From Stenopsyche tienmushanensis (taxonomy: Eukaryota > Arthropoda > Insecta > Trichoptera > Stenopsychidae), in the NCBI GenBank assembly GCA_008973525.1, contig WACJ01000070.1:992001-1056000 (forward strand): a stretch of 64,000 nucleotides of DNA. The letters are read 5' to 3'. The notes below the pieces were generated by a model that was not told where the DNA came from, searched no databases, and saw only the letters and a list, made by a program, of their open reading frames with translations. A program made the position numbers and the translations under genes. Positions within the stretch are counted from its first letter, which is position 1; every line of letters starts with the position of its first letter. Positions 12,131-24,323 of this stretch are shown piece after piece.

Positions 12131-12481
12131 GTGACTAATACCTACTGGGGAATTGACCTAATGTATTTTACCTTTATGTAAAAAACGACGCAGACTAAGT
12201 GGACGCTATAGAAGGGTTGACTGATAAATATATGATTGACATTCTCACTCTATTATGTTGATCAAACTCTCATGCTCAATTTTAGTTTAAGGTAGGTTAC
12301 ATACAAGGGTCATCCTGAAAGTAAGGTTAAAACATTTCTTCAGGTTACAGATCTTGAGTGTCAATAGGGCTTTCTCTGAACATAGGGTTAGGTACCCACT
12401 TCGTGACATGTTGTCGACTCATTACATCACTACCATCAACTTTTACTAACTTCCAATGGATATTCGAGGCGGTATTGTTCT

Positions 12482-12575
12482 GCAAAGTCAAAAAACGGTT
12501 GACTGCGACGACCTCTCCATCGGAAGAATTTACTCCGACTTAACAAAATGGCCGATAAACACGCGGGACCAAGCA
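12482..12575 (+). repeat. TSSPSEE-type repeat copy, interrupted
   Basis: GCGACGACCTCTCCATCGGA then AACAAAATGGCCGATAAACA. A TAA interrupts the shared reading frame. Confidence 0.45.
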
Positions 12576-12751
12576 AAATAAATGTTTAATAATTACATTG
12601 TTAGCATCGAGTAATGCAATAATAGCGACCCAAAATAGTCAATACGGAAACGATATTCAGTAAAATATGAAAGGGGAAGTTCATCAATAATTTGGAACAG
12701 TGAGTGATCATGAACGAGCCAGGAGCTGCTCAAATCATAATTATTTACACC

Positions 12752-12775
12752 AATGAAATATAATTATATTTCATT
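12752..12775. repeat. perfect 24-bp palindrome
   Basis: AATGAAATATAA followed directly by its reverse complement, with no loop. Confidence 0.9.
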
Positions 12776-13214
12776 AATTTGTCTACGTTTCATTTGAATC
12801 AATGTTTCAATCGCACGAATTTTGTTGTGTTTTTTTTTGTAGCCTTTTAACCTTTTGAGGAGTAGGCAAATTTAAAATTTACACCGATTACTTTCTGTCA
12901 GCTCCTATCAGCGTAAGACAATCTTCAATTCGAGACAGAGTAAATTGTAATTAAGCAATGTTGATAGCATACAAGACCACGTCATTTTTTTTACATAAAC
13001 AATACACAAGAAATCGATTCATTTGATCCTGCTTTAGATGGAAATGATAATTGGACAAAGACTCATTCAACCAACAGCGGCGATGAATAAGTGAAGGGAG
13101 GTCCCAGGCCCTGGGATAGTACTCCTTTAAAGGTTAACACTATATGTGCTATGCTTCAGACCCTGTACCGTGTTTTTCGTCAATCATTTATATTGCTTAT
13201 ATGAAGTCAGTATG

Positions 13215-13262
13215 AATAATGAAACTATTTCCATCGTCCACATGAGAAATAGTTTCATTATT
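13215..13262. repeat. perfect 17-bp inverted repeat, 14-base loop
   Basis: AATAATGAAACTATTTC at 13215-13231 and its exact reverse complement at 13246-13262. Confidence 0.85.
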
Positions 13263-15330
13263 TCCCTATTTGGCAAACAACTGTGTAATTCCCCGACAAA
13301 TGTTTGCTCTTTATTTTTGTATTTTGCATAAGTATTTGGTGTTTCTTCGGAATTCGTAAACACGTTCTGCATTTGAGTCAATATTTAATACAATACAATA
13401 CAATTTCCTGACCGGCTGAAGATCTTCTTTCAATTTTTAAACTCGATTATAGATCACAGTGTGCGTATTTTTGAAACGTAGAATGCATTATTTGGATTGC
13501 ATAAAAATAAAATCCAATCAATCGATAATGGCCTTCATTTAAACCAGATTACAGTGTTTATTTCAATGATTGATCAATTGTTTGACGTCCATATATTTAT
13601 TTATAGCGAATAAACGTCATAATACTAAGTTTGAAATTATTTATACTGAGCGGCTGAAGTGGGGTCGGAAATGACCCTGTGTTGTTTTTCCGTTTTTAAG
13701 CAATTTAAAATTAAAATACGGGCTAATATTGACCCCTATTTATATATATTCCTCTTTTTTTCATTTATACTTCAAGTAAGACTATCAAAATGTGCTTTTT
13801 TGACCCCTAAGCTAAAATTTATTCTAAATGCTAACCGAAGTTAAATAAAAACATGTAAATAATCGAAGGCTTGTACATAAACTGGGACATGTCTATTGTA
13901 TATGCAGTTTTGTGTTCGTATTTATGCATTTTGATAATTATTGCGACAATTTAGAGGCGAGTTATGGCAGCCATTACCGTAACCTCATTTCCATATCAGC
14001 AAGTCTCAGTGCCATTATTTGCATCAAAAAATGCATCTCAAAGCTTTGTGCAACGGTGCAAATAAACTGCATAGGGGTTATCATAAATTTCGTGATGCAA
14101 AACTGCTTTTAGACCAGCGTATTGTGCGCCCCATACACATACATTATTTTGTAACTCGATATCGACTCAATTGTGTTTGATGGGTACATTTTTTTCAAAA
14201 ATTATGACCTTCGTAAGTTCCATTAATCTAATTTTCGAAGATACTTTTTTAATATTAAAGATAGCGGTATCATTATGTTGTTGACCCATTGCCCTCTTCT
14301 TAATTACAAATAATCAACTGAGTAAAAAACTCACCCAAACAAAATTCTTCATTCATAACTACATTTTAAAACTTGAGATAAACTGACCGCTAAATATAAA
14401 AAAATCGTATAACTTAAACAAATTTTGTCTTATAAGCGATTGCTCAAGAATTTGCGTCGATAATGCGAACAATAGCGATTTTCATATCACTGGAATTGCA
14501 CAAAATTAACATTTTGAGAAACGCTGATCTTGACTTTTAAGCTCCCACACAAACCATCGTTGCAGTTCCGACATTTTTAATTTAGGCACTTCAGCGTGAT
14601 GATTTATGCTAATTGTGACGTGATCGTACAGTGTCAATGGGCGTCTATTTTTGTATTTAATTGGTCCGATTAAACCGCATAAATATGCATTAATCGGTCG
14701 AAACGTTTCGATTCTGCGACGGAACACGCATTAAAAATGTTGACGATGGCTACAGTCATCCATCGGATGTAAATGCCTCGTCAAATATACAAAATTATGC
14801 TTAAACCGGGCTTAAAAGTTGGAATGTGCACACTTCTGTGTGTATGCAACAGACAGGGTGAGATCCCAACTGCGAGACTCCCTGATGACGAAGCCAGCTT
14901 AAAGTAAGCAGAAAGAAACAATTTATCTAATTACATGGTTTTTTTACATGTCTGGAAGAAGAATATCGATCACATGTTGAGATAATTTTCAGAGACAGTT
15001 TTGATATCTGTTGGATACTAACACTTTCTTGACGGGGCGAATTCTAAACAACGTTAATTAAAATTCTATAGTTTTAAGACTAGCGGGTATTTTTCGAAAT
15101 AATTCGAGGAAAATGTGTAGAGCTCAATCTTTTACAGGTAAGAATATTTTGTAAAAAAATATTTCGCTGTTTATGTCAATCTTATTTTTTTGTAGTGTCC
15201 CATTAAAAATAAGATTACCCCCCAGGAAATATTGAAGAAATGTTGTTCTTTTCAATAATAATTTTATTTAATATAATGATCATCTAAAAAAAGTAAGCTT
15301 ATAAGGACTCGAGGAGGTGTATAGAGGATC

Positions 15331-15603
15331 CTAAACCTTGGTCCAGCATCTTTGTCGGCCATTTTGTTCGGTGACAGCTAACTCTTCCGATGGAGAGGAC
15401 GTCGCGTACATCCACCACCTCCCGTCTGTGCGAGATACACGCAGTTTTTGCCATTTTTTGATTTTGATTTTGTAGAGCAATGTTCGAAATGGATACTCAG
15501 AATTATCAGATAGAAGCACTGTCAAAATTGCGTGAATTTCTTGATCATTTTGCACAGGAGATTTTTTTGTTTTGTTTGTGGAATCTTCGTAAGGCACCTC
15601 CAT
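15331..15603 (-). pseudogene. 90-codon ORF with a TSSPSEE-type peptide
   Basis: The minus-strand ORF contains ATSSPSEELAVTEQNGRQ. The same peptide frame recurs on the plus strand at about 31717-31790 (TTTSSPSEEFTVTEQNGRQT) and 12482-12560 (ATTSPSEEFTPT, stop, QNGR). Reuse of one reading frame in three places suggests a decayed transposon protein; I cannot name the family. Confidence 0.4.
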
Positions 15604-15619
15604 TTTGGTGGTAGTGTGA

Positions 15620-16305
15620 GATTTTTACTCACTAAACCCCTCCTCCTCTTCGGCTGTCACCCGGCTACTAATTAAGTATTGCACAAGAATGGCAGCCACG
15701 TGTCCCTCACGGACTCTCCATTTGTCTCTTCCCGAATGTCATTCTTCTGCTGTTGTTCGTCATCTTGTACGTTCAACCTCTTCCTTCCGCCGCATAGCAC
15801 TCGTCGTGTATTTGCACCACGCATTCCATGCTCCAGCATCCGTTAAAATTGAAGGTACCATGTTACTAGGGGATAGCGAGCTGATTCCCAACTCCTCCAT
15901 AGGATGTCCCTTTCTGTGTGCTCCATGCTGGGCAGATAAATGTTATATGTCGTATGTTCTCAGGTTCGGTATTAGCTCATGCGTCCACCGACCTTTAGCG
16001 GAGTTGTCCCATCAGGATTACCACACCGCCATGGTCCTTTGCTTAGCGTTTTTCCTATCTTCACCTTTCTGTATTACCTGTCTCTCGTAGGCAAGCAGGT
16101 CGATTGGCGGTATGGCAGTCAGTCAGGCATCTTCCGACACTTTGCGATATGCAGCAGCCATTCTGATTGCGCTCCTTCTTCCATGTTAAGCCTCAGTCCA
16201 TATCGGCGCGCCGTACATCAGTACCGAGTGTACTACCTCGTTGTATAGTCGCCTCCTGTTTGTTTTTGGGCCCCCAATGTTGGGCATTCTACCGAGACCG
16301 TTGGG
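15620..16305 (-). pseudogene. R1-clade ORF2 thumb and C-terminus with 3' UTR
   Basis: From 16305 downward the minus strand reads MPNIGGPK...RRRLYNEVVHSVLMYGAPIW, then RSAIRMAAAYRKVSEDA, then IDLLAYERQ: the thumb region of R1-clade reverse transcriptases. Stops and frame breaks occur. It continues WDNSAKGRWTHELIPNLRT, loses the Cys-rich part, and ends with ELGISSLSPSNMVPSILTD. GGAGGGGTTTAGTGAGTAAAA at 15645-15625 resembles the 3' UTR of such elements. Confidence 0.8.
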
Positions 16306-16309
16306 CATC

Positions 16310-16810
16310 AGAATACCGACCCTGTCGAGAGTTGCACATGGTTTTTATTTTACTCAACCATTCTACTTTACAGGAACCGACATTGGTTGACTCTGTTGTC
16401 TAATCTCTCTTTTATTCATTATCGTTATGTTCAAGTATGGCATCCGATCGCGCTCATTCGTTATACCAACGGTCCGAAAAGCGGACCGATTGAGCATACA
16501 AACCTTATGGCCACTCCGTCCTCTTTTAGGGCGTTTTACGGCACATCTATCTGATCTGTACAATCACGGAAGCAACGTAGTGTCTAAACATTTTCTACCA
16601 TAGTATTTTTTTACAACATTAACAGAGTCTATACAATAGGTCGGGTACTTTTGGGACTATCTTTGTAGATTATCAAACATTACAATTTAATATATTGCAT
16701 TTATAATAGTGTTAGTCAACTTAAAAAATAAATTTAATTCCGGGGGGGTTAGGAGCGTTAAGTTAGATATTTGCCACGGGCGCTTCATACCCTAGTTACG
16801 ACTCTGGATA
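16310..16810 (+). repeat. hairpin family copy 5
   Basis: A perfect CGGTCCG-AAAAG-CGGACCG hairpin lies at 16470-16488, in a frame reading IRYTNGPKSGPIEHTNLMAT then PSSFRAFYGTS. The copy runs on to CCACGGGCGCTTCATACCCT at about 16776, shared with copy 6, giving the longest version here (about 500 bp). It touches the R1-clade fragment at 15620-16305, on the opposite strand. Confidence 0.7.
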
Positions 16811-17331
16811 ACCTTATTTTCTGGATGAGCATCCCATACCGATAGTGATCATGATGCCTGTTAAATCATCATCTCAATTTTGCCAGACAGCGTCGTCGAT
16901 ATCAGAAACCGTGCAAATGGAATACCGTGTAAATCGAGTTTTGTTCGGCGTATTTTTGATATATTGTTGTCTTTGACAGTCACAACTCATATGGGAAACG
17001 AGTTTTTGACCGTCGCCTTTTAACAAAAACCGTTCATAATGTGAATTCTTTGCCATTCAATCATTCTGCGAAAATAGCGCATTCTAATTTAGAACTATAC
17101 ATTTGTGGTTCATGACATTTATTTTTAATCTCGAATCCTATTATTGTGCTTCAACCACATTTAATAAATATAATTTATTTTGAGTAGTAATCATTTTATT
17201 TTGCGGATTACAATATCTTCTTACTGTTTGACCCCGTCGAAAATGTGTTTGAATTAAAAAATTAATTGATTAGCTTATTCATTTAACGTGTCATTGGCGC
17301 CAATCGTATATTTGGACACTTCCTCTATATA

Positions 17332-18591
17332 TTAGGGGTACCGGAAACTAATCCATTTTTTTGCATGCGTTATTTGTGATCAGTCTGTCTCTGGACACCG
17401 TGAAGAGAACATCGTCGTAAGTTTTTTTTATAGTACTGTTTCTCGGGTTTATTTTTTTGTCCCATAAATATTTTTTATTATTAGGAGTAAAATGAGCAAG
17501 CCCGAAGCAACAAAGCAACATATACGGCACTACATGCTCCTTTTTTTCGATGAAGGCTGGAATGCGAAGAAGACGGCCAAAAATCTCAAAAAGCTTTATG
17601 GAGCAAAAGTAACAGCTAACAGATGTCAGTTTTGGTTCCGGCGATTTAAATCGGGCGATAGAAGCTTGAAAGATGAACCAAGATCAGGAAAACCGTGGAA
17701 ATTCGTAGACTATATGCTGAAGGCCATGGTGGAATCTGATACTCATTTAAGTATCCAGGAATTATCAAAAAAACTCGATGTTCCATGGTCCACAGTTCAA
17801 GAGTACATGAAAAAAATTGGCAAAGTTCACAGAATGGGAGTTTGGATTCCACATGCGCTGTCCGAAGACAACAAAAATGCACGCATAGATACGTGCAATT
17901 CATTTTAATTAGACATAATACTGATCCATTTTTGAGTCGAATTGTAACTAGTGACGATAAATGGATCGTCTACGACAATGTGAAATAAAAAAAACAATGG
18001 CTTTCGAAGAACGCAGTACCTGTTCCGACCCCTAAGTCGGGTCTCACCCTCCGCAAGGTTCTATTGTGTGTATAGTGGGATAGTCGTGGAATTATCCATT
18101 ATGAACTTTTAAAACCGGGCAAAACGGTAACTGCTGCAATTTATTGTGAACATCTTGAAAGAATGAATGAAAAATTAAAAGTGAAACGTCCTTCTTTGGT
18201 CAATCGAAAAGGGGCGATTCTTCTTCACGACAACGCGCGCCCATACAAGGCAGCGGTGACCCCCGAAAAAAAATCTGAGCTTAATTTCGAAGTTTTAAAT
18301 CATCCTCCATACTCATCAGATCTCGCACTATCTGACTTTTATTTGTTTCGCTCGTTGGAGCATTCTTTAAACGAAAAAAAAAATAGTATTCTAAATGACG
18401 TTGAAAACTTTTTAAATTCGTATTTTTCCTCAAAGAAATCCAACTTCTACAAAAAGGGGACTGAAAAGCTGCCAGAAAGATGGCAAACAGTCCTTAATAA
18501 TAATGGAAATTATATTTTATAATGATATGTAAATATATTTCAATAAGTTTTTGTTATGTTTAAAAAATGGATTATTTTTCGGTACCCCTAA
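17332..18591 (+). mobile_element. mariner element, near full length, inactive
   Basis: Terminal inverted repeats TTAGGGGTACCG...ATCCATTTTT sit at both ends (17332-17360 and 18562-18591), flanked by TA at 17330-17331 and 18592-18593, the mariner target duplication. The 1260-bp length fits the family. The transposase reads on the plus strand from ATG 17492. The left end differs slightly from the right in the inner part of the repeat. Confidence 0.93.
17492..18522 (+). pseudogene. mariner transposase, one frameshift and two stops
   Basis: The N-terminal helix-turn-helix region shows the family motif FRRFKSGDRSLKDEPRSG near residues 50-67, then WIPHALS. The frame breaks near 17880-17905. The second frame continues with TSDDKWI, and is interrupted by TAA at 17986-17988 and TAG at 18073-18075. 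LLHDNARPY and YSSDLALSDF follow. The second and third catalytic aspartates are separated by 34 residues, the D34D spacing of mariner. It ends NNNGNYIL. All three catalytic Asp codons survive, so the loss is recent by comparison with the other relics here. Confidence 0.9.
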
Positions 18592-18593
18592 TA

Positions 18594-20984
18594 TTATTCC
18601 GATATTTTACGCATATCGCCTTATTTAATCCGACCACTGCCCAAATACTACACATTTTTCCTTATGCTGTCGTATAGAGGTTTTCATTGCATTTCTTCGA
18701 ATGGCCATTTAATAAAATGGTCGTTTAACGACATTCATGGAAAATGCAAGAAGTCACAAAGATCAAGCATTAATGTGTTTATCGACGGCTTTTGCTCAGT
18801 GTACTTGCAGAACATTTGCCCTCTTCCGGCTACAGAATAATGGACTTCAAAATAAATCATGATGGATGAGTTTTGTCGCATTGAAATTCGGTCGTAAAAT
18901 GTGTTGTTTTGAATACTCCCAATCAGAGGTGTCTGACCTTCTTCAACAATTGCCGGGTGAGCGTAGGAAGACAACAATAATATGGAGCAATACTCTTTGC
19001 AATTTATTGCATTGAAATGCAGGCGGACAGCGAATTGGAGACCTTCGGCGGAATGGCCTGAACACCTTCTTATCCAGTTCTTCGGCACGAACAAAAATGC
19101 ATGTGGGATTGCTGTAGGCGTATCGCGTTGTTCGAATTTGGCACACACCATGCATCTAGCGTAGGGTTGCCAAAATTCTTGGACAAGAATCCTAAGCAGT
19201 GGACTTCATTCATTATTGTGATAAATTGTGGACGCAATGAATGAATGAGGGCATTTTGTCACGTGATTTAGAGCGGGTGCTTCAATAAGGCCTCCCGCTT
19301 TGTCTCACCCAGATTACGCCGAAATGTCGTCCATGTTTAATTTGTTTATTTTATTTCTCTTGTAATTTAAATACATATCAGTATCGTAGCAGGCATTTTT
19401 TTTGCATTTTTCATTGTCGTAAATCGTTTATCTATTTATACCAAGGAGAATTTATGGCAAATATATGTTCCCCTTTTTGGGAACTGATATTCGACGAACG
19501 TGGGCGGTTCGATTCTGAAATTTACAGCATTGCATTCGTGAATAATTCAAAATGTAAATCGTACCGATTGTAATATTACTTAATTCACTGTATGGCACAA
19601 GTATGTCATAGTTTGCAAAAATAAATAAAAAACGCTGAGAGATATCTGCTCACATTACGCACTCTCCGAATGAATTCATGCGACGGAAATTCGATATAGT
19701 TGGGTCATCAAAATTATGTTTTTGCCCTTATTTCATAAAGAATCCGTGCGTTGAAGAATTTGATCCTCGGGAGGAATTCGAATAGGCTCCAGGATGCATA
19801 AAGTGGATTCAGTCCCTTCGAGATGATGTTTGTTCAAATCTTTGAATTAAGCCGTCTACGTCTGTCAAAGACTCTAACGAATAGACGATCAACCTCTATA
19901 TTTCCCCATAAAATAGGGACTTGGATGTGCCCAAACGACGGTTAACGGCTGCATTTCGACTGCCAAAGAAGTAATATATGAGGAATTTGATCTTCACGAT
20001 CGCAGTCCAAGACTATGTCGGTGCTGAGCTTTTGGGTATTTCTGTAATCGACGTTAGGACCTTTAAATAGTCTTTGTGACTGACGGCCACCATTTGTCTA
20101 CTTTTAGTCCCCTTAACGAATGCTTCTTCTGCTAGTTTTATTGAAGTTGAATTTTTATTTTCATCCAACATCAGCAAAAATAATATTTTGGATTTATGCT
20201 AAAAATATTTTTCTGCCCAAAATTCTGTGGTTTTTCCAAGCTATTATATGTAATTTGAGGTTTATTTCATATTTTTATTAGCAAACCAGTGATTTCCATA
20301 TAAAAAAACCGATCATGATCTTTTAGTTTTTTTGGACATCAATCATAAGCGTAAGCATTTTTTATTTATCAACAAGTTTTTATATACGCAGCGAATAACA
20401 ATTTACAGACAGTCAATATTTTCATCTAAAAGTTTGAGTTCTTTATCCGGAAAACATAGTAAGAATCGTCGAGCGCCTCAAAATAGCCATCAACCGCCGA
20501 CTCCATATTGTTGGCAAATATTTTATCATCGACCCAATTTTTCAAGTTTGCAAAAATAAAAATAAGAACTGATACCATGACATTGTCTGCAGATGGAACT
20601 ATTTTCGCCTTCTTTGGGACCGATTCTCCCTTTTTAGTCTATAGCTTTGATTTTTCCTCTGTCTTCGGGTGGGTGTTTCACTCTACGTTGCCCACCCATA
20701 AAGACCCTATGCTAGTGGGTAACAGTCGGATCCCTCGGGTAATAATGCAGAGTAGAGATGATCGTCGGTTTTTTGATCAAACGCTGCTGGGGTGCCCAGC
20801 TACCACGAGTTGGTGGAACCCGTAAAGTGGTATGTGGATCTGTCGATTACAGAAGAAGCATGAGGACTCTATGCGAAAGGCGATACCGCTATTTTAAACA
20901 GCCTATTGCACACAGGGGAGGACGACTTTCGGTTGTTCGAACGACTCGTCTTCGTGACCAGGGCCGTAACAAGGGCATGGTAAA
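18594..20984. other. no confident gene
   Basis: A 138-codon minus-strand ORF (19151-18735) has no motif I recognise. CTTCGGGTGGGTGTTTCACT at 20664 recurs exactly at 36134, so at least one repeat is present. Confidence 0.4.
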
Positions 20985-21255
20985 GCATACTAAGTTGTCT
21001 AATTCCTCTTTTCTTCATCTTATCGTTATGTTTAGGTATGGTATCCGATCGCGAGCCGCTCATTCGTCATATCAGTGGTCCGAAAAGCGGACAGATTGAG
21101 CATACACACCTTATGGACACTACGTCCACTTTTAGGGCTTTTTGAGGCATTTCCTATGATCTGTACGATCATGGAAACATGGAATAGTATTTTTTTACAA
21201 CAATACTTACCACGGGCGCTTCATACCCTAGTTACGGCTCTATTCATGCCTAGGT
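20985..21255 (+). repeat. hairpin family copy 6
   Basis: GGTCCGAAAAGCGGACA at 21077-21093, with one broken stem pair. The flanks TTTAGGTATGGTATCCGATC and CCACGGGCGCTTCATACCCT match copy 5. It abuts a possible R1-clade thumb fragment on the minus strand, as copy 5 does. Confidence 0.7.
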
Positions 21256-21256
21256 A

Positions 21257-21565
21257 CTACAAATGACCGAACCAATACCATGTACCATGGGGAAGCGGGA
21301 GTCCCTGTAGTCCATCTGTTGCAACCCTCGCGTACCCACAAGTGACCTTGCATAGTAGCTTAAGCGCGTTTGCGTTTAGTGTAACTTCTTGTTTCCTGGA
21401 ACTGGTCTCCCTGTGGGAGTCTCGCCTCCTTAGGAGGGCGTAGAGTAAAAGGAGTGGACATTCGGATGCTCTACGCGTAGAGTTTCTCGGGAAGCCAAAA
21501 GAGCGATGAAAGATACTCTTGTGGACTCCAGCATGGACTCTGCCGTTAAAAGTCCAACATACCAT
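21257..21565 (-). pseudogene. possible R1-clade thumb fragment
   Basis: The minus strand reads NANALKLLCKVTCGYARVAT then DGLQGLPLPHG, similar in layout to the GYRTVSTDALQVIAGxxPLD block of R1-clade thumb domains. GC content is higher than in the surroundings. The match is weak, and the upstream half is unrecognised. Confidence 0.4.
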
Positions 21566-21599
21566 TAAGTTGCTGTTTGTCCGATCTCAACTGAGGTGT

Positions 21600-21870
21600 G
21601 AAGTGATGGACCCATTTTTAATGAAACATCCGCACGACGCTATTTTTGTTCCATTGTGAGAAAATGCGGCACCCACCTTACGTACAGCTTTATCATGTTT
21701 AAATTTTCAGTTAATATGCACTTTTTGAAATTCAATTTTAGCCGGCGATCATCCAATATCATTTTGTGGATTTTTTTCACCATTTCTGGCGTAGTCATCT
21801 CATTTGGTCGACCACCACGATTTTCATCTTGGCAGCTCGTACGGCCTCGTTTAAATTCTGCCATTCAATA
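21600..21870 (-). pseudogene. mariner transposase N-terminal fragment with deletion
   Basis: Minus-strand reading from 21864: AEFKRGRTSCQDENRGGRPN then TTPEMVKKIHKMILDDRRLK, typical of the mariner N-terminal half. It jumps to KLYVRWVPHFLTMEQK, the block before the catalytic domain, so part of the linker is lost. No inverted ends were seen. It lies directly beside an R1-clade scrap. Confidence 0.75.
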
Positions 21871-21913
21871 TTTTACTGTTGTATACAAAGGAGTACACTC
21901 CCCCAAAGTATAA

Positions 21914-23597
21914 TCTAGCTCGTCTTTAGTGTTGGTTAAACTTTCAAATAAAAGTATTGTGTTACATAACAAAATTGCCGTCTTTCTGGCATCTGCCACC
22001 GCCCGCATCAACTAACAGCGTCGCGCGCGCATAACATTTTAATTTTAATGATGCAATTTGAACAGTGATTTAATAAATATGTTTTTATATTACAGATCGA
22101 AAACGTTCGAACTCACATGCCGCTCCAACCGAAAGCGAATGTTACTGCCGTAGTCCTGGTGGACTTTGATTTTTTGTAACATCACGGTAAGTTTTAATTT
22201 TTCGATTCAACCCTTTAATACATTCAAAAATACGCTGTGGTGCATTTATTAAAAAAAATATATATTGAAATTCCACCCAAGCATCGAACGATTTCGGGTT
22301 CAATGAGTTCGTGGCCGAAAGAGCCGAAGAATTCCGCTTGAAACAATGGATCGTTTTGGATTAATTCCTCTTTAGAGTCGTCGTGTTTGAAGCTCGACGA
22401 CATTGGTTTGGACTTTGGTTTTGAACGAACTTTAGTCAGGAAATCAAACCATGACCTTTCACCTCGACTTTCGATCATATTTGCACTTGTTGCAGTGTTC
22501 CAATACCACTTTTCCTTAATCCGCCGATATTTTATCCTCAATCGCCTTGAATTTTTAATTCGTTTCCTCAATCGATTTTAGAATTTCTGCACAGCAAAAA
22601 CCATGCAAGTCAAATGACCTGGTACGAGTCATGCATTTTATTGTCGTACATTGTCGTTTAAAAATCCTTTGTTCGGAATGTAAATATTATTATCAAGTCT
22701 GACCAAACATGATTCATTTTGGGCTTATTTCAAATTGACTTTGAGCAAATTGACCGTCCATTTAACAAAGATTTAAATATTAAATCAAGCCACAAACGAG
22801 CAATTTAAGTCTCATCAAAATTTCACTTGATTTAACGCCTTCGTTTAAGATAAAACGAATAATAACGCGTTGCGCAACAGAAGATGATACATCTCGTCTT
22901 CTTTTTTCAGCGACGTGATTAAGAAGCTTCCCATCCGACGGAATAAATGCATTTTTAATGCATCTAACGAAGGGAACTATGTAGAAAAATAAAATATACT
23001 ACATTTGTATAGCAAAATTCCGGATCATATTTGAATACCCCATCGTAGTTTAAAAACAGATTTATCGACGACTTTTTTTTTCATAAATTCAATATAAATA
23101 AAAGATCTTGGATTTAGATTTAAACCGTATCATGTTATCTAATCACCACACTCCCTGACATTATCTCTTCGTCCAGGATATATCAAGCTTACACAGACTG
23201 TACATGGATTAGGGATTCTAAGATTGGCTACGATAATGGCACATCAATCATACTTTTTCGAGTTCTTCGCTATTGATTATTTGAACTAATAAGCGTTCCT
23301 CGTTTTACTTCCATATCTGTTTGTTTTCGGTTTAGCTTCATTAGCTACGTCCAATGTCAAATTATGTCCGACTGTCGCATGCATTATTCATTTTATTTCA
23401 ATGCAGCTCTCGACGAATGTTTGTTCAAAGCCTTAAAATATCTTTAATGTGCATGTTTTCTAAATATTGAAGATGTTTGGGTTGGCCATCCCAAAATTGA
23501 GAATTTAAGAGTCCAAAGATAAATATTGATCTTTTCGAAAGAAGGCTCTATCAATATGCTGAAGTTCACCTCCGTTACATTTTTGTTTGTCTCTTCA
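21914..23597. other. no gene seen
   Basis: One ACGCGTTGCGCAACAGA repeat (22805-22935); otherwise featureless. The 115-codon minus-strand ORF at 22571-22224 is Lys/Arg-rich and without a known motif. Confidence 0.45.
22805..22935 (+). repeat. ACGCGTTGCGCAACAGA repeat, one of three copies
   Basis: AAGTCTCATCAAAATTTCAC, then TAACGCGTTGCGCAACAGAA and a TTCTTTTTTCAGCGACG end. Further copies are at 42474-42600 and, shorter, at 6504-6590. The core holds the palindrome GTTGCGCAAC. Confidence 0.55.
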
Positions 23598-23822
23598 TTG
23601 AATTTTTAATTTTAATCCGTTGATGAGTAATCGCGCATATGTGCGTCCATACTCGAGTGATACATAAAGAGCATTCTCGCGCATTGAGTGCGGAAATTAG
23701 TGAATCGAAGACAGAGACGGGTATCCTGTGAATGGCAAGGTCGTGCTGTAAAGGCACCCCTACACGTCTAAATATTCTCAAATAATAGCGCTTCATCTTC
23801 AATGCCGTGCTTCTATTTTTAA
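23598..23822 (-). repeat. dispersed 230-bp repeat, copy 3
   Basis: Read on the minus strand: AGAAGCACGGCATTGAAGAT, GACGTGTAGGGGTGCCTTTA, GATTCACTAATTTCCGCACT, CGCACATATGCGCGATTACT. Nearly full length. Confidence 0.6.
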
Positions 23823-23857
23823 TATTATTATTTATTCAATTTTTTTTTGCATATTTT

Positions 23858-24150
23858 CTTTTTCTACACGGTTGACATGATATCTCAAGTTCTAATCAAC
23901 TAATTTACTTCAAATTTACTATCAACATTTTCTATATAACCCTCTATTGTCCCTACCAGATTTACATCAAAATATTATTTTTAAGTATTTAAAAAAAAAT
24001 TAAAACTGAAAAATAAGGCAAAACAATGATTTTTTTTAAAACAGTCGCCATTTTGTGAAAATAAAATCAATATTTATTTTATTGACCTAAGAACTATAGC
24101 AACATCTTGGCTAATTAAGAATATTTTTTATTTTTTTAAATTTTAGATGA
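23858..24150 (-). repeat. AT-rich repeat family, copy 1
   Basis: Reversed, it reads CTGGTAGGGACAATAGAGGG, AATTTGAAGTAAATTAGTTG and ATGTCAACCGTGTAGAAAAA, matching 27590-27905 and 32535-32870. Its outer part (CTATAGTTCTTAGGTCAATA reversed) corresponds to 32626-32650. Possibly an old non-autonomous element. Confidence 0.55.
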
Positions 24151-24323
24151 CTTTACACTTTACCAGCCTATAACTATTTTAATTTTTTTTTTTTACATTT
24201 TTATTGAACTTAAAAAAACACTCAAAATTTAATCACCTAGACTAGAATACCCCCTTAATATAAGCACGTTGTATGACTATAAGCAAATATACACTATATC
24301 AATGATAACCATCTTATACAGAA

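Larger units (their letters stand above)
12576..15330. other. no gene seen; two palindromes
   Basis: Contains the palindromes listed at 12752 and 13215 and a CTGCGAGACTCC repeat scrap at 14870. No coding region is supported. Confidence 0.5.

Noticed and set aside
15689..16090. 133-codon plus-strand ORF
   Set aside because: Shadow of the minus-strand R1-clade fragment; no motif of its own.
15979..16248. Plus-strand ORF with GVVPSGLPHRHGPLLS, resembling a reverse transcriptase SGVPQGSxLGPLLF block
   Set aside because: The opposite strand of the same DNA reads as a much longer run of R1-clade thumb and C-terminal motifs in the right order, so the plus-strand likeness is taken as chance.
18735..19151. 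138-codon minus-strand ORF
   Set aside because: Length alone is unremarkable in this locally GC-richer DNA. No domain, signal peptide, splice context or repeat match was seen.
22224..22571. 115-codon Lys/Arg-rich minus-strand ORF
   Set aside because: Composition follows from AT-rich sequence; no motif, and an overlapping ORF on the other strand.
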